The notes beneath the pieces are model-generated. The model saw only the letters and a list, made by a program, of their open reading frames with translations, did not search any database and was not told the DNA's origin. From positions 33,610,342 to 33,674,341 of the forward strand of contig CM070619.1 of the NCBI GenBank assembly GCA_036346255.1: DNA of 64,000 bases. The letters are read 5' to 3'. Positions 33,175 to 46,063 of this stretch are shown here, one piece after another. Source of the DNA: Ampelocalamus luodianensis. Its lineage: Eukaryota > Streptophyta > Magnoliopsida > Poales > Poaceae. How positions within the stretch are numbered: position 1 is the first letter of the stretch; each line of letters starts with the position of its first letter. Both the position numbers and the translations under genes were made by a program.

Positions 33175-36100
33175 GTTGGTATCAGAGCGGGCTTTAGGTC
33201 CGTGGTAGTTGAAATATTAAATTGACACACTGTGCACGATGGTGGGTTGGGTTTTGCATTGCATATACGCTTCCGTTATGTTGTATTGTTGATCTCTGTT
33301 AAGATCGGATATATCTATAGTATTATACCAAGGTTATTAGGTGTGGGATAACCCATGTTGAGAGATTGGGGTCGTGGTTGTGGCCCTGGGCTTTACCAGG
33401 GCACACTACCGTTCATTGTAGGGTAATAGTGAGTATCTTTGGAGAGGTTGTTCTCTTTCCTAATTTTGATTTGGTCTACTCTGGTTCAATCGTGCTTGAT
33501 GAATTTCTCTTGGATTAGTAGTTCCTTCCGTTGATGCGTTTCCATCGATTTAATTTGACCCTTTAAAGCAAGCCTTGTTCTTCCAACTATTGAGCTGCTT
33601 GCAATTGATGGGTTTCAATTGGTTTATAATTGTTTTATAGAGCAAATGTTGTCTTTTCTGACACTTGAGCTTTTCTTGCTATTTGTGAATGTCGTCATTG
33701 GAAATTTTGTTCCTTATTATGAGAGTTCTACCTTCTTGTTGGCACACTTGACCCATTTATTCGCTTGGCATTGCGGGTAATGAAAGTTTTTTTGTTGCAA
33801 GTTCCTTAACCTGTGAAACCTTTGGCTTATGTATTTCTCTTGGATTATTTCGAGTGATTAAGTTCTATGCCTCTTTTCCTAAAAAAAAAGAAGTTAAAAC
33901 TCTGTTGCGGTGTCTTGTTGTGATTAAATGGGAGGTGGTAATCATCTAGATTAATTGTTATAGCATAAATTATCAAGAAGGGACATTTGCGTGGAGCATA
34001 ATTGGTTTTAACCTGAGCTTTGTAATTGAAGTTGATTAAGTGGATCTTTGTCTTTTAGTAGTTCTTGATGAATGTGAGTAAAGGTATGCTTACACCTACT
34101 AGGAATCTGAGATTTATTAAAAAAATGTGAGGTATTGATGATCTTACATAATCACAAGATTGAAACCTACGTATATCGGATTAGAGGAATGTTGAGGTAG
34201 TACTCTGTGAAAATTGGTGATTAAAGGAGATGGTGTTATTAAATCTTTAGTTAAACCCTAAGTATATAGTGGAATGTTGACTTTGTGTTCATAAATGGAT
34301 AGGTGATGGTAAACAGCAGTAGGGCCCTATGAGCATACGTGATGAATACCATTGTCGATTGTTAGTGATAGATGAAGTGTGTGTTGAGCAGCACTAATAG
34401 TTGGATGGATAAATGATAAGTGATATCTGAAATCGTGTTTTATGAAATTGTTATTTGATAAGCATGATGTTGTTGAAAGAGGTTTATTTTAACCGTATGG
34501 GTTGTATTTCTTTGGAGAGGTTGAAGATGGGATCGGAGGCTCGGATGACTTTCACTAAGAGTGTATTATTTCGTTGTTAATGTGATTGTCAATAAGGGAT
34601 TATGAAGATAATAGTGAATGTTTTGTATGAAGGGATTGGATCGCTTGCCTGACACGGATTAGGTGAAAAGGTTTCTAGTTTTGGGTCTGGGATCTTTCAG
34701 ACCTCATGTTGATATGGTAACTGAATTTGTTTTGAGCAACATGAAATGTTGAGAGGTTTTTTTTTAGCTCCCTAGTGATCTGTATGATGTGGTCTTCAAA
34801 TCTCTTCTTGGTGTTGGCATGGTGACGCTATACCCAAAGAAAGTTGCTTTCTTTGTTAAAGGAAAAATGGAGTCAAGTTTTGTAACTTGCTGGTTATTGA
34901 AGTTTGTTTAAAGATTTTGATCTTACTCATAAGAGTTTTTCCCGAATCTCAAAAGCAAAGTTTTATTTCCGTTTGAGGCTTGTTATTCTCTGCTTGTGGG
35001 ACATGTGCCCTCAATTATGATTTTATCAGTTTATTCTCGAGATCATTGTTATTTGATTGTCTCTCTTGGTCTTCTAATTACTGTAAGTGGTAACGTTTTC
35101 CTTCACTGAAATTTATTTCTATTTGCCTCTTCTTCTAAGAAAGGGTTAATCGAACTAAGTTGCAAAGTATCTTCTGATGTGATCCGCAATGAAATAGTGG
35201 TGGTCTAGTGGATGACCTGTGAACCTTTGGGAGAGGCATTGAGTAATAAATTGGTTTATTGAACCTTAGAGAGGATTTGATTTAAATAGGTGTTTGACTT
35301 TGGAGTTAACAGATTTCGTGGTCGCAACTAGGAGGACCTATAGCGAGATGTGGTCCAAGGTTGCGCACAATGTGTGAAACATTAGAGTTAGCAAGTATGG
35401 ATAACTTGATCAAGAACATATTTATGTATGGATGTTAGTGATTGTGTATGTTTGAATCCTAGTCAATTAGTTAGGGTTTTGTGAATGGGTATATTGTGGT
35501 CGAGTAGCCGCTTTTGCTTGGTGTGGGTTGGAGAAGGTCTAAGATTGATGAAACGAGTTAACTTGAGTGGTTACTTGATTGGTGACGAATGCTAACATTA
35601 ATAACTAAGGTTATTGTTGAGTGTATGAAATTCGAGTCTTGGATCCGAGGGTTACCTATCAAGAATACCGAAAATTTATTGTAAGAGTCTTAGAGGTTGA
35701 ATTGGGTTTTACATTTTCACGCTAGCATCTTGGTTCCCGTGATTAGGTTCCAAGAGATATGGTGAACTTTGATAGAATCTTTTGGATGCACTAAATGAGC
35801 GTGAATGTGGTAAATTTCAAGTCGATTATCCCTAAAAGTTTGAGATGATGTGATTGTGGCGAAATCTATATTGTGGTGTGTTGGGAATTATTTATCAAAG
35901 TAATTCCTTTGTGTAGAGAAGTTGATCAGTATGTTATTATGGGTTGGAAGAGTCTCTCTACATAGGCGTGGAATATGTGTTCACCTTGAGCATAGCTTTG
36001 AGGTTGCCAAACTAAAGGAAATGAATTAGTATGTTATGTGATGATTGGAATCTCATGGTTTAAGAGAAAATTGAAGTCTTACAAGAAAGTTTGAAAAAGG

Positions 36101-36978
36101 GTATTATTCTCGGATAATGAAATGTTTCCCGGTTTTTATTTGAGCATAGTCTCTATGACAAAGCAAATATAAATTGGGAAGATTCTCCTTGGTTTGCCTG
36201 ATTCTTTTGGTTTAAAAAAATGGTTATTTTGGTCATTTGAGTGATTTCGCCTCTCGCTATTGTGGTGTTTGTTGGCAACTTTGCCAACTTGAAAGGTGGA
36301 AAAGTTTTCTTGATATATTTATTGATTTTGGATTGAGCTTTTCTAGTGGGAGATGGTTTTGAGTTGGATGCATTATGACACTTGGTTTTCCGTTGAGTTC
36401 TTGGATAAGTGAGTTGGTAGGCGAGTTCTTTGTACGTCCCTTGTCAAAGGAGATCTCGCTTGCATAGGTAAAGTGATCGATCGAGAGTTGGAATTAGAGT
36501 TCTGTGTTTTTGTGCAGATGGTGTAATTCGGTACAAAGGGAAGTTTAACCAAAGGTGTGTTGGATAGGTTCCGATAGTTACTGAGTTTTGTAGATTGGCG
36601 TATCGTTAGGACCATTTCGAGTACATGCGCGAGTACGCAATGTCTTGTATATTCAGTCTTGAGTGAGTACATGAGAGGTCCAGTTTGAGATTTTGTTAGA
36701 GTGTTGGCCAACAAATAAGAACCTACCTTTGAGTCCCGTGTGTTGAGTGTACTGTAAAGGTCGAGACTAGTGTTGAGGTGTAAGAGGTTAGTATCCGTCA
36801 AGGCGATGTGATCCCATAAGTCCGAGAGGAAGCAACTTGTGAATTGGAATCTTGTATGAGCGAACGAATCTGAGTTGTTTACTTGAGCACGTGTTAATTG
36901 TGATTAATTTCAGTTGTGGTGTTCTTGCAAATAGAACGACAAGTAGAATTCGGGTCGAATTCTGTTTAGGGGGTAGAA
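33175..36978 (+). other. LARD1 non-coding internal region
   Basis: These 3.8 kb hold no credible ORF. The sequence is homologous to the LARD2 interior (57018-60799): for example both have GAGAGGTT/GAGATTGG followed by GGTCGTGGTTGTG near the 5' end, and GCCTCTTCTTCTAAGAAAGGGTTAA near the middle. A ruined gypsy pol tail lies at about 36500-36830 (short NPR-like block). The end has TTAGGGGGTAGAA, the polypurine tract, at 36966-36978. Confidence 0.75.
33177..33188 (+). promoter_or_regulatory. LARD1 primer binding site
   Basis: TGGTATCAGAGC, two bases after the 5' LTR, is complementary to initiator tRNA-Met. It shows the element keeps its replication signals although it encodes nothing. Confidence 0.9.
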
Positions 36979-39534
36979 TGTAATATCCCGTTTAAAAATA
37001 AAACAAATAAGTGATTAGTACTGAAATTAAATAGAATTAGAAAAGAAAAATTGAAGTTAGAAAGAGTATTAGAACTGGCCTTGACCAAAGCTTTTTGGCC
37101 CAACCGAGGAACCACTTAAAAGGGGGAGGCAAACCTAGCCCTACATTGTAGTGGAGTATCAGAGCACGATGCTACAGTAGCCGCCGCACTGTAGCACCTC
37201 CTCCCATGGCAGCCCTCCCATGCCTGGCAGCTCCTCCACCGGCGCCTCCTGTGCGACTCTCCCGGTGCACGACTCCCGCCGCCGGCCATGGGAGGAGGAA
37301 GGAGGTGAGTAGAGGAGGCCGTCTTGGGGGTGGAGATCGTCGTCGCTCACGTCGTTCGTCAAGGGTAACCGCTGTCCCATCGTCTAGATGTTTAATTGTT
37401 GTTTTCTAGCAATGTCGGGTTTAGATCGCGTTCTGTCCAGATTAGTGCGTGGCTGTTTTCGTATCCTTAGAAGCAGAATCTGGAGACCCCATCTCCTAGA
37501 GATATGTGGGGTTTGTTCTTAGGTTTAAGTGGCCGCCAAGAACGCCCAAATCCGATTAACGGTTAGAAAGTTATGATTTGTTTAGTGCTGCTGTCCCAAA
37601 ATCCTGACGAGAATCTGCAGTTAACTTGTTAATTAAGTAAGAATTTGATAAGTGCCGAATTGGAACTTGGGATCTCCTAGAGAGTTGTAGGATATCTCGT
37701 TATCTTTCATTGCCGACAAGAATCACGTCATTTGGACCTCTGTAGCAAAAGTTATGATTTTATTCTTATTGGGTCTATGCTGTGGAATGGTTGCTGGTCT
37801 GACAGGTTTTAGTGTTTCGACCTAAGCGTATATTTAGAGGACAAATCAGAGGGCCTCGCCATAACGTAAAATGTAGATAATCCTTCCAGCTTTCAGGAAA
37901 AGTAAAGATCATGAAATTCGGATGAATGTATAGAAAGTTATGATAGTTTTATTGTTGCTGTCCAGAGACCCGACGCAAAAATTGATGCTTTGTTGAATGG
38001 CTTGGTAGGGCTAGTAAAGGGCGAATCAGAGAACCTCACCAACTAAGTTTAGAAGGAATTCAATAAACTTTTCATAATGTCCAAGATCACTTCATTTGGA
38101 TTTCTGTACAAGAAGTTATGATTTTTTTCGAAGGGGCTGTTCTTCTGAAAGGAAATCTGCAGCCGATAATAGAGTCGGGATCGCGTCGAGTGGACGATGA
38201 GTTCATTTGTGATTACAGTTTTGTTATTAGACCTACATGGTAGCCTTAGCATGTCTCATTTATATGTCCAGGTGTGGGTTTGGCTCGGGAGCAGTACCTT
38301 ATCCTCGACATCCACCTTCGCACGGTTGAGGCAAGTACAATTTTAGTAGACAGATGTTGAATGAGTGTTGAATTGATTGTTTGTGGTGAATGTCACTGTT
38401 TAGTTAGTTTGAGTATGGAAGTGGCTTATATATGATCCTGTTACTCAAATGCATCTCTATGATGAAGTATGCTTATGAATGTTTTTGTTACTGTATTGCA
38501 AGTGCATTAAGGAATAGCATTGAACTTATTGAGTGGAGTCTTGTGTTATATTAGATAATGTTTGGTGTGAACCATGAATGCTGTTGCGATGTGAAAATTA
38601 TAGTTCGTGTGTAGTGGTGCATATGTTATATACTACGCATTGATGTTGGAAAAGTATGATACCTAAGGATGAGAAAGTTGTATTATGAATAGTCTACTTG
38701 TATGCCATGAAGATGTGAATGCATTTGTTCATTTATTGTTCGTATTGAAATTGCATACACACGCATCATGTTGGCATTTGTGGGCTCGGTCACGAGTTGA
38801 CCATGCTATTGTTGAGATCCCCGTCATAATGATGACGGGCAAAAGATCCCCATGCTCGTGGAGCATGGGCCTAGATCCCCACATTGGTGGTATGTGGGCA
38901 ATTGGTCCCTGTGCTAGAAGGCACAGGCATGGGTGTGCATTGACGGATGCACACTCCGCATTACAGGTGTAATGCTAAGAGACAAAGTAAAGGATAAAGT
39001 GAAAGTTGAGCATACTGCATAGCAAGTGCATGGTTTATCCTAAATGTTGTGAAGTGTATTGAGTTGTTGAATTACCATTAAGAATGTTGTCTTTGATTAT
39101 AGTGTACTTGCTGAGTCATCGAACTCACCCTTGTTGTTGTTGTTTGTTTAGGTACCTCTCAAAACGGGCGCGACATGCATGGGAGGGCATAGTTATAGTT
39201 TTGAAGCACTTTGCCTGAACATTGAGATTATAATTCAATAAAGTTAATCATGCTTAAATAACTGAATAAAGCGCTAAGGGCTTCTCTTTTGGTTATGCCT
39301 TATGTTGGATTTGTGTAATAGCGTTGATTAGCATAATATGGATGTCTTTATGATTATGTTTTGAATTGGAAGACTGTTAATTGATTATTGTTATTGTTTC
39401 TTGTGCGAACCTCCAGGTATGATTATTTATACAAAGGAGGTTCTCACCAAATTTTTTTGTAAAGTGCCTTAGAATTAATTTGTTTTATGCTATTATGGTA
39501 GCATTCCAGGCTCATGATGGGCTGGGGTGTTACA
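36979..39534 (+). mobile_element. LARD1 3' LTR
   Basis: This is the near-identical partner of the 5' LTR, 2556 bp, ending TTACA next to the target duplication CAGGA. It carries a stem-loop array at 38796-38977, where CCTGTGC/GCACAGG and GCATTACA/TGTAATGC are perfectly paired. Confidence 0.9.
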
Positions 39535-42500
39535 CAGGAATTTAACAAAATTAATTTTGCACAAATTGGATTTATACAGAAAAAGATATGCATTTTTCAA
39601 GGTCTAAATTCATTTTCTGGAATATTCTTAAAATGGCTGATATCAAGCTATTAGTGTTTGCAAAACTCTCTGCTACCGAAACTTATCTAAATGCATTTTT
39701 AGATTAAACTTTAGTTAAACATGAACTTATCCCAACTGGAATCAACTAAAAATGAATTATAACAATTTAGTTAGGCATTTTCTAAGCTTTCCTAGAATTA
39801 CAAGAACATTGAATAATGGCAGAAATGAATTAATAAACCTTATGACATTTTATGCTGCAAAAACAAGTCTAAATGTTTTTTTAATTTAAACTATAGTGAA
39901 TCATGAATTTAATGCAGTCGGAAACACCTAAAAAGGATTTAAAATGAATTAGTTTTGAGTTTCTAAAGTCTTAATACAATTTTCAGTTGATAAGTAAATG
40001 CTTACTGAAATAAAACCAAACTTAACAGAAATAAACGACGTGGACGGCTATGGGCCCTAGATCGGAAATCTAACGGCCCACACGCGCCGGGAATAGCGCA
40101 CGTGCGCGATTCCAAAAGAAGCCCACCGTTGGATCAAGATCCAACGGCTCACGCGGAGGGAAACATTCGGACCGAGCGAATGCCTCGACCACCCATAGCG
40201 CAGATCTCAAGATGAGCGGCTCGGGCGCACCTCCTTCGGGAGTCGAATGCACTCGCGATCGCGACCGCAGATCGAGCGATGGACGATCCAGAATGATTAG
40301 GAAACTGGACGTTACGAACGTTCTCTAGATCTGGGCCGTTGATCGCAAGATCGACGGTCCATGATTATCAAAGCGCAACGCACTCACGCACATGAGTTTA
40401 AGTGCGCCGGGAAGGGTTTAATGAGCGGGTCCACATGTCAGTGGGACAAGGGACCAATTAGGACAGTGATTAATTACTAAAAACCAATGATTGGTGATGA
40501 TTAGTAATTAATGTGTCCTAAGGATCTTGCACAGAGTTGGATTTAAGCGGTTGGGGGCCCACCTGGCAGTGACATACTTTGCCGATTTAGGACAAATTAA
40601 ATACTAATAATGATTAGCATTTAATGACACCACAGTTTGTCCTAAAGACTCCGGAGCTGCGGCTTAAGGCCTACGGGCCCACATGCCAGCGGCTCAACGA
40701 ACCAGATTAAGACATATTAATTACTCCTAAAGATTAACAATGATTAGATCATTGATGGTGTCCTAATGACAGCCGAAAACAGGCGACCACGCCCGACAAA
40801 TCCCGAGCGGGAACTCCGGCTCGTTGTCGGCGACTCCGGTCGCGGCGGTGCCCACCAAGCACCAAAATGGATCCACATGAGTCTTGCGGACCCAACGGTG
40901 GTGACCTCGTTGGCGGTGACGGCCCTAAACGCTGGCGAGCCGGAAAATGAAGATGGGGGCTTTTACTGCCAAAAGAGAAAATATCAAAAAGCTCCTCTGC
41001 AGTCCAAGGAAGCGAGTGCCACAGCCTCTAGGGACTAATAAGAAGCTACCTTGACCGAGATGAGCTTCAAAGATGGTCGGAGAAGGTCTGACCACGGTGG
41101 AGCTTGCTAGACCCGAGGAAGAAGATATGAAATTAGAGACCTGAGCCAAAATGAACACCACTGGTGGTCAAAATAGCTACAAAATAGCCCATATAAGCTT
41201 CATGAGCAAGCAATTGAGAAAAGGAGCACTCACCAGAGCTGAGGAAGAAAGGGGATGGTTTCGGCCGAATTTGAACAAACCCCAAATTTGTCAAATCCTG
41301 TGAATGAAACCCAAAATTAAGTGAGGGGAAATGATTAGGGCATTAAGGAGTTGAAAAGAGTACAAGAATATTTGAAGAAGAACCACTGGAGCTTCATGAT
41401 CCTCAGATGAGCTCCACGGGTCAATAATGGTGATTTGGTGTTTTTGGTGTATTAAGCTCCAAAAATAAAGAAGGAGCTTTGGATGGTGTAAAGGAATACC
41501 AGGAAGGGGGTTTGAGACCTTATATAGCTAAAGGATTAGGGTTTGACCAACAAAACGAGATCCACGGGTGTTAGGTTCATAGGGCTACTATAGCCCGAAA
41601 AAGGAGTGATGGGGTGTAGGAGTAGGCCATGGGTAAGGCCGAAAACACGCGCCACGATTTGCTTAGGCAAAAGAGACGTTGACTAGGGAACACGATTTGT
41701 GATTGCCATGCCTCCCTCTCTCTTTCTCTGTTCACGCACGGCGCGAGGTTGAAGATGACGAGAGAAAGGCTCGGCGATTTTGAGCCCTTGGATTTTGATC
41801 GGGCGGCTGATATCGTGCCACGCTTCAGAGGTTTAATTCAAAAGAAGAGATTGTGAGCGTTGGATTTTAATCCAACGGCTTAGACCGATCAAAACAATCG
41901 GAGGTCCAAATGTTTCCTGCGACGAGGATGGTCCGATTTCAATCCAACGACTGGGGTTCGCCCAAGGCTTCAGAAGTTTAAAACAACCGAGAAGATCGAG
42001 AGCCCTTGGATTAGAAATGAACGGCCACGATGAGAGATTGCATTCGGACGTCCGAATGTTCATGCGAACCTGGGCCGATCGATAAGGATCCAACGACTGA
42101 GATTGAAAGTCCGCTTTTAAGTCGGACCGGGTGCAGTTAGTTGACTGGACCAAGTCAAGTGGCTTGAGCCTGAGTCTGACTCGCACCCAACGAACAGTGA
42201 AATTAGGTTTTGAGTTTTAAACTGCTGGGACTTTGAGGATTTATTTGAGATAGCAAAACAACACCAAAATTTCTAAAATTTTTACTGGAGCTTGCTAACT
42301 TAGGTGTTAACCTTGTATAAGATTTTCAGAGGTTTTTATGTTGTGCATTATTCTCCAAAAATTATGCAAGGCTCTGGTTTAAGGTTTGACTGAAAGTCAA
42401 ACAGGTTTGACTGAAAGTCAAACAGGTTTGACTGCCCTCTAAAAATATTCAAACAATTTCTAAAAATTGTGAAATTTTTCAGAGAGGTCACATACCATCC

Positions 42501-42713
42501 CAGGAGCTTAGGAAAAATATTTACAAAAGATGATCACAAGATTTGAGAAGAATGTTTTTGGAAGACAAGGTTTTGGATCAAAAGACTTGTGACTTTGTAT
42601 TTCCATAATTCTTGTACAAGAATTGTTTAGCACATACAGGAAATACATGATGTAAGAAAAAGTTTTAATTTCTACTCATTTTCTTACATTTGAAACACAA
42701 GTCCAAAATTGGG

Positions 42714-43945
42714 AGGCCCATGACTCAAAGTATTCGATTCACCCTGGGAGTACTAAGATGTACCAGGATGTTAAGAGTAAATTTTGGTGGCCAAATTTGA
42801 AGCGAGAAGTCGTAGAGTTCGTTGCCTTGTGCGACGTATGTCAGAAGGAAAAGCAGAACATCAAAGGCCAGCAGGTTTGTTACAACCTCTGAAGATTCCT
42901 GAATAGAAGTGGGAAGAGGTTGGAATGGATTTAATTACCGATTTACCTAGGACTCAATCGGGTTATGTTTCGATTTGGGTAATAGTTGATCGTTTGACTA
43001 AAGTTGCCATTTCTTGCCAGTCAAAGCCACTTACTCAGGAGATCGCTTTGCAGAGTTGTATATGTCAAGAATTGCCAGTCTGCATGGAGTGCCTAGGAAG
43101 ATAGTGTCAGATCGAGAATCTCAATTCACCTCACATTTTTGACAAAGGTTGCATGAAGCTTTGGTTACCCATTTAAATTTCTGCACTACTTACCATCCTT
43201 AGACAGATGGACAGACCGAAAGAGTTAATCAAATTTTAGAAGATATGTTGAGAGCTTGTGCTTTAGCTAATGCTACCAGTTGGGATAAGAGTTTGCCATA
43301 TGCAGAATTCTTGTACAACAACAGTTATCAAGCCAGTCTGCAAATGTCACCATGTGAAGCTTTGTATGGTTGTGCCTGCAGAACCCCTTTAAATTGGTTA
43401 GAAACAGCTGAACGTTCAGTTTTGGGCTAGATATTATACAAGAAGCAGAAAAGCAAGTGGCCATGATTACAGAGAGATTGAAGATAGCTCAGTCCAAGCA
43501 GAAGAGCTATGCTAATAATCATCGTCGTGATCTCAACTTTGAGCTAGAGGATTTTGTGTATCTTTGAGTTACTCCACTCAGAGGTGTAAAAAGGTTTCAT
43601 GCCAAAGGGAAGCTTGCCCTAAGGTATGTTGGTCCGTTCAAGATTTTAGAATGCCGTGGAGAAGTTGCCTATCAGCTGGAGCTATCGCAGTCATTAGCAG
43701 GATTACATGATGTCTTTTATGTCTCGCAGTTGAAGAAATGTCTTCGCATGCCAGAAGAACAAGCCCTTTGGATTCAATTGAGTTGAAAGAAGATCTCACT
43801 TACAAGGAGCAGCCAATTAAGATTTTAGATGTCACAGAGCGTCGTACTAGAAGCAAGACTGTTCATTTTGCAAGGTTCAGTGGAGGAACCAGTTGGAAGG
43901 AGAAACAACGTGGGAGTGTGAAGAAGAGCTGAAAGCCGAGTTTCC
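42714..43945 (+). pseudogene. pol: gypsy A pol: integrase with chromodomain-like C-terminus
   Basis: This starts abruptly at the Z2 junction with the zinc-binding HHCC region: KYSIHPGSTKMYQDVKSKFW, then CDVCQKEK (about 42725-42855). The catalytic core follows in broken frames (WVIVDRLTKVA; DRESQFTSHF; QTDGQTERVNQ). Next come the YNNSYQASLQMSPCEALYG segment (43311-43370), the AKGKLALRYVGPFKI GPY/F module (about 43600-43650), and a tail with EDLTYKEQPIKILDVTERRT then ARFSGG and a W/E pattern, resembling the chromodomain-like tail of Tekay chromoviruses. Stops occur at about 42901, 43138, 43198, 43427 and 43565. Integrase inserts element DNA into chromosomes. This copy is dead. Confidence 0.85.
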
Positions 43946-43987
43946 TAGCCTATTCTCTAGCTAGCCCGAATCTTGGGGTCGAGATTC

Positions 43988-44004
43988 CTTTAAGGGGGGA
44001 GGTT
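43988..44004 (+). promoter_or_regulatory. gypsy A polypurine tract
   Basis: TTTAAGGGGGGAGGTT directly precedes the 3' LTR start (TGTAACATCCC at 44005). It would serve as plus-strand DNA primer. Confidence 0.8.
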
Positions 44005-44474
44005 TGTAACATCCCAATTTTTTGAGCATTTAAAAATCTTTTGAATAGTTAGTAGGGAGAAAATTCACTATTTGGTTTTATTTGAATTTAACTCAAAAGC
44101 TTAACTTGGACTTTCAATATCAAAATCATTTAATCTGAATAATTCCAACTTGAACAATAGTCAAAACTATTTTATTTGGATTCTATGTGCTCAGATATAT
44201 TTTCTAGAATTTTTTTGAGTTCATTTGCTAATTTCTATTTGCCATTTGGATTTTTTGCTATTTTATAAAATAGAAAACCTATTTAAAATCTTGGAAATAA
44301 ATCAGGGCCGAATTCCTTTGACCCAATCTTCTTTTTCCACACGTGGCCTGTGAAGCGACCCAAACGCGCGTTCGTCTCAGCCCATTTCTACAGCCTAGTC
44401 GTGCGCTCGCGCACGGCCCTTTCGCCCTGGCCGTTGGATTGTTTTTGAACGGTCCAATGCCGATTGGACGTTCG
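44005..44474 (+). mobile_element. gypsy A 3' LTR, first part
   Basis: This matches 14260-14735 of the 5' LTR. It contains GGCCGTTGGA at 44429-44438. It ends in GTTCG (44470-44474), the left half of the target duplication of the inserted copia LTR. Confidence 0.85.
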
Positions 44475-46058
44475 TGAAGGGAAACGAGTAGGCTACACTA
44501 GCAATAATTCAAAAATTCTACCACGTAAACCAGGATGGCAAGCAAGTTAGATGATCACAGATCATTACCACCAGACGCGCAGTGCAGCGAAAGTAGAGTC
44601 GGAGTAGCCTAGTCCGACGAAGAACGCGCCGATGTAGTGGTCGTAGATGATCGTCCAACGTCCTCGTAGTCTGTCGTCTCCTCCAGCAACCTTCATAGTT
44701 CCTTGTGAAGATCGCGGATCATCCTCAGCGCAACAGCAACCGCAGTAGCGCCTCTACCGTATCCACATATCCAGAGAAGGAACAATCGTACGCCGGTGTG
44801 CTAGCACCAAGTCGCACAGGAAGGCTCTCTCAAGAAGATGGCGGCTAGCGTTTCAGTGGAAACAACTCACGTGTCTCTCTCAAGAATAATAGCCTCAAGA
44901 ATCTCCTTATATAGTGCCTCGTGTCGGATCCTATCTGAACACATTTGAGTACTGGTTTGCTCCAACCCATTAAGTGTGTGACCCGTTAGGTTTGTGTGTA
45001 ATCGGTTGTGAATCGGAAACCCTTTCCGACCATGAGTCGTAGCGGTACCTAGCAGGACATAATGATTCCCGAATACACACAAATTATATCGGATGAACCT
45101 AGATGCAATATGATCTACGACTAGGTTCTCATCACTTACGACCAGGTCCTATCTCTATACGACCAGTTCGCAATCGGTCGCGACCAGTTCGTAACTCCTT
45201 ACGACCAGGTTTCGACCACTCTATGATTTTGTTCGACCAGTCTACGACTTGCTCGTATCATCATACGACTTGTCTGGACCTGATCGAACTAAGTGACCTA
45301 CTCTAGTATTCTCTCTTTGCCTCACAATATCTGGTTGAACTCCAGGTGAGATAATGTGTCATCCATGGACTGTTCAATACTTTCTCGATCGAGTTGTCGG
45401 ATAACCTTATGTGGTCGAACACTTCGACCACTAGTGGCATAGCCATGCACCTTCTTTATCCGACTACTTCGAGGGGCCCAGAGACATCTCTCCCGTTATG
45501 TTAGGAGGGGCAAATCCCATATCCGACCAGTCACATCCCTCCGCATGTTTCATAGCATACCCGAAAGCTACCTTTATAACTACCCAGTTACGAGTAGCGT
45601 TTGGCAACCCCTAAGAGTGCTATTACACATGTAGGGAACTATGCTGATCTCAGGTCTAAGGATTATACATCATCATTGCTTGAGACCAACTAATGATACA
45701 TAGAATCATAACAATCTCAATAGTGTCTCAAGGTGGGTCAATCCAACCCCATGTTCTCTAACATATGTTCACATTATTGATTCGATATCCCTATATCCAT
45801 GACCGATGAAACATGATCATCAAACAATACATGTGTTGGTCGTAGAGTCACTGGTGTTCCGATAAGTGACATTCGACCAGGGATACTTTTAGAACGACAT
45901 CATATAAGTCGAAGAGTTTCACCAACAAGTCACATACTCGTTGATCTTCAGAATTAACGATTCATTCAAGGAACAGAATAACATTTATTCAAGAACTCAT
46001 AAACATAGACGTGATACAATCATCTCTCTATGATTGCCTCTAGGGCATATCACCAACA
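44475..46058 (-). mobile_element. BARE/Angela-like copia solo LTR, minus strand, 1584 bp
   Basis: On the minus strand it starts TGTTGGTGATATGCCCTAGA, the hallmark opening of BARE-1/Angela-type LTRs in grasses, and ends CGTTTCCCTTCA. A perfect GTTCG duplication flanks it (44470-44474, 46059-46063), so it is a solo LTR formed by recombination between the LTRs of one insertion. A run of spaced ACGACCAG or CGACTTG units occurs at about 45112-45275. Confidence 0.9.
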
Positions 46059-46063
46059 GTTCG

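Larger units (their letters stand above)
30609..39534 (+). mobile_element. LARD1: complete non-autonomous gypsy-derived element, 8926 bp
   Basis: The structure is complete: a perfect 5-bp target duplication CAGGA (30604-30608, 39535-39539), LTRs of 2566 and 2556 bp with TGTAATATCCCG...GGTGTTACA ends, a PBS directly after the 5' LTR, a polypurine stretch before the 3' LTR, and a 3804-bp internal region with no credible ORF. That layout, with long LTRs and a conserved non-coding interior, is what is called a large retrotransposon derivative (LARD). It must have moved with proteins supplied by another element. LTR near-identity indicates fairly recent insertion, after Z2. Confidence 0.9.
28494..42713 (-). 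mobile_element. LTR Z2 (minus strand), itself containing LARD1
   Basis: The left edge TGAGACCCCGGTTTATT matches the left edge of Z1, and the family resemblance continues. On the right, sequence corresponding to the minus-strand start stops at CCAAAATTGGGA (about 42713), so the terminal TGTAACAT is lost. The LTR proper is 28494-30608 plus 39540-42713 (about 5.3 kb), unusually long. It has the inverted TTCGAA module (29239-29304), the inverted 14-mer (29866-29879), a minus-strand TATA box (41518-41528) and TCYAACGG motifs (40069, 40140, 41871). LARD1 inserted at 30608. Confidence 0.75.

Noticed and set aside
33177..33192. tRNA gene fragment
   Set aside because: It is only the primer site complementary to the tRNA 3' end; there is no cloverleaf.
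36373..36801. 142-codon minus-strand frame in LARD1
   Set aside because: It lies antisense to the decayed pol tail recognised on the plus strand and has no protein-like features.
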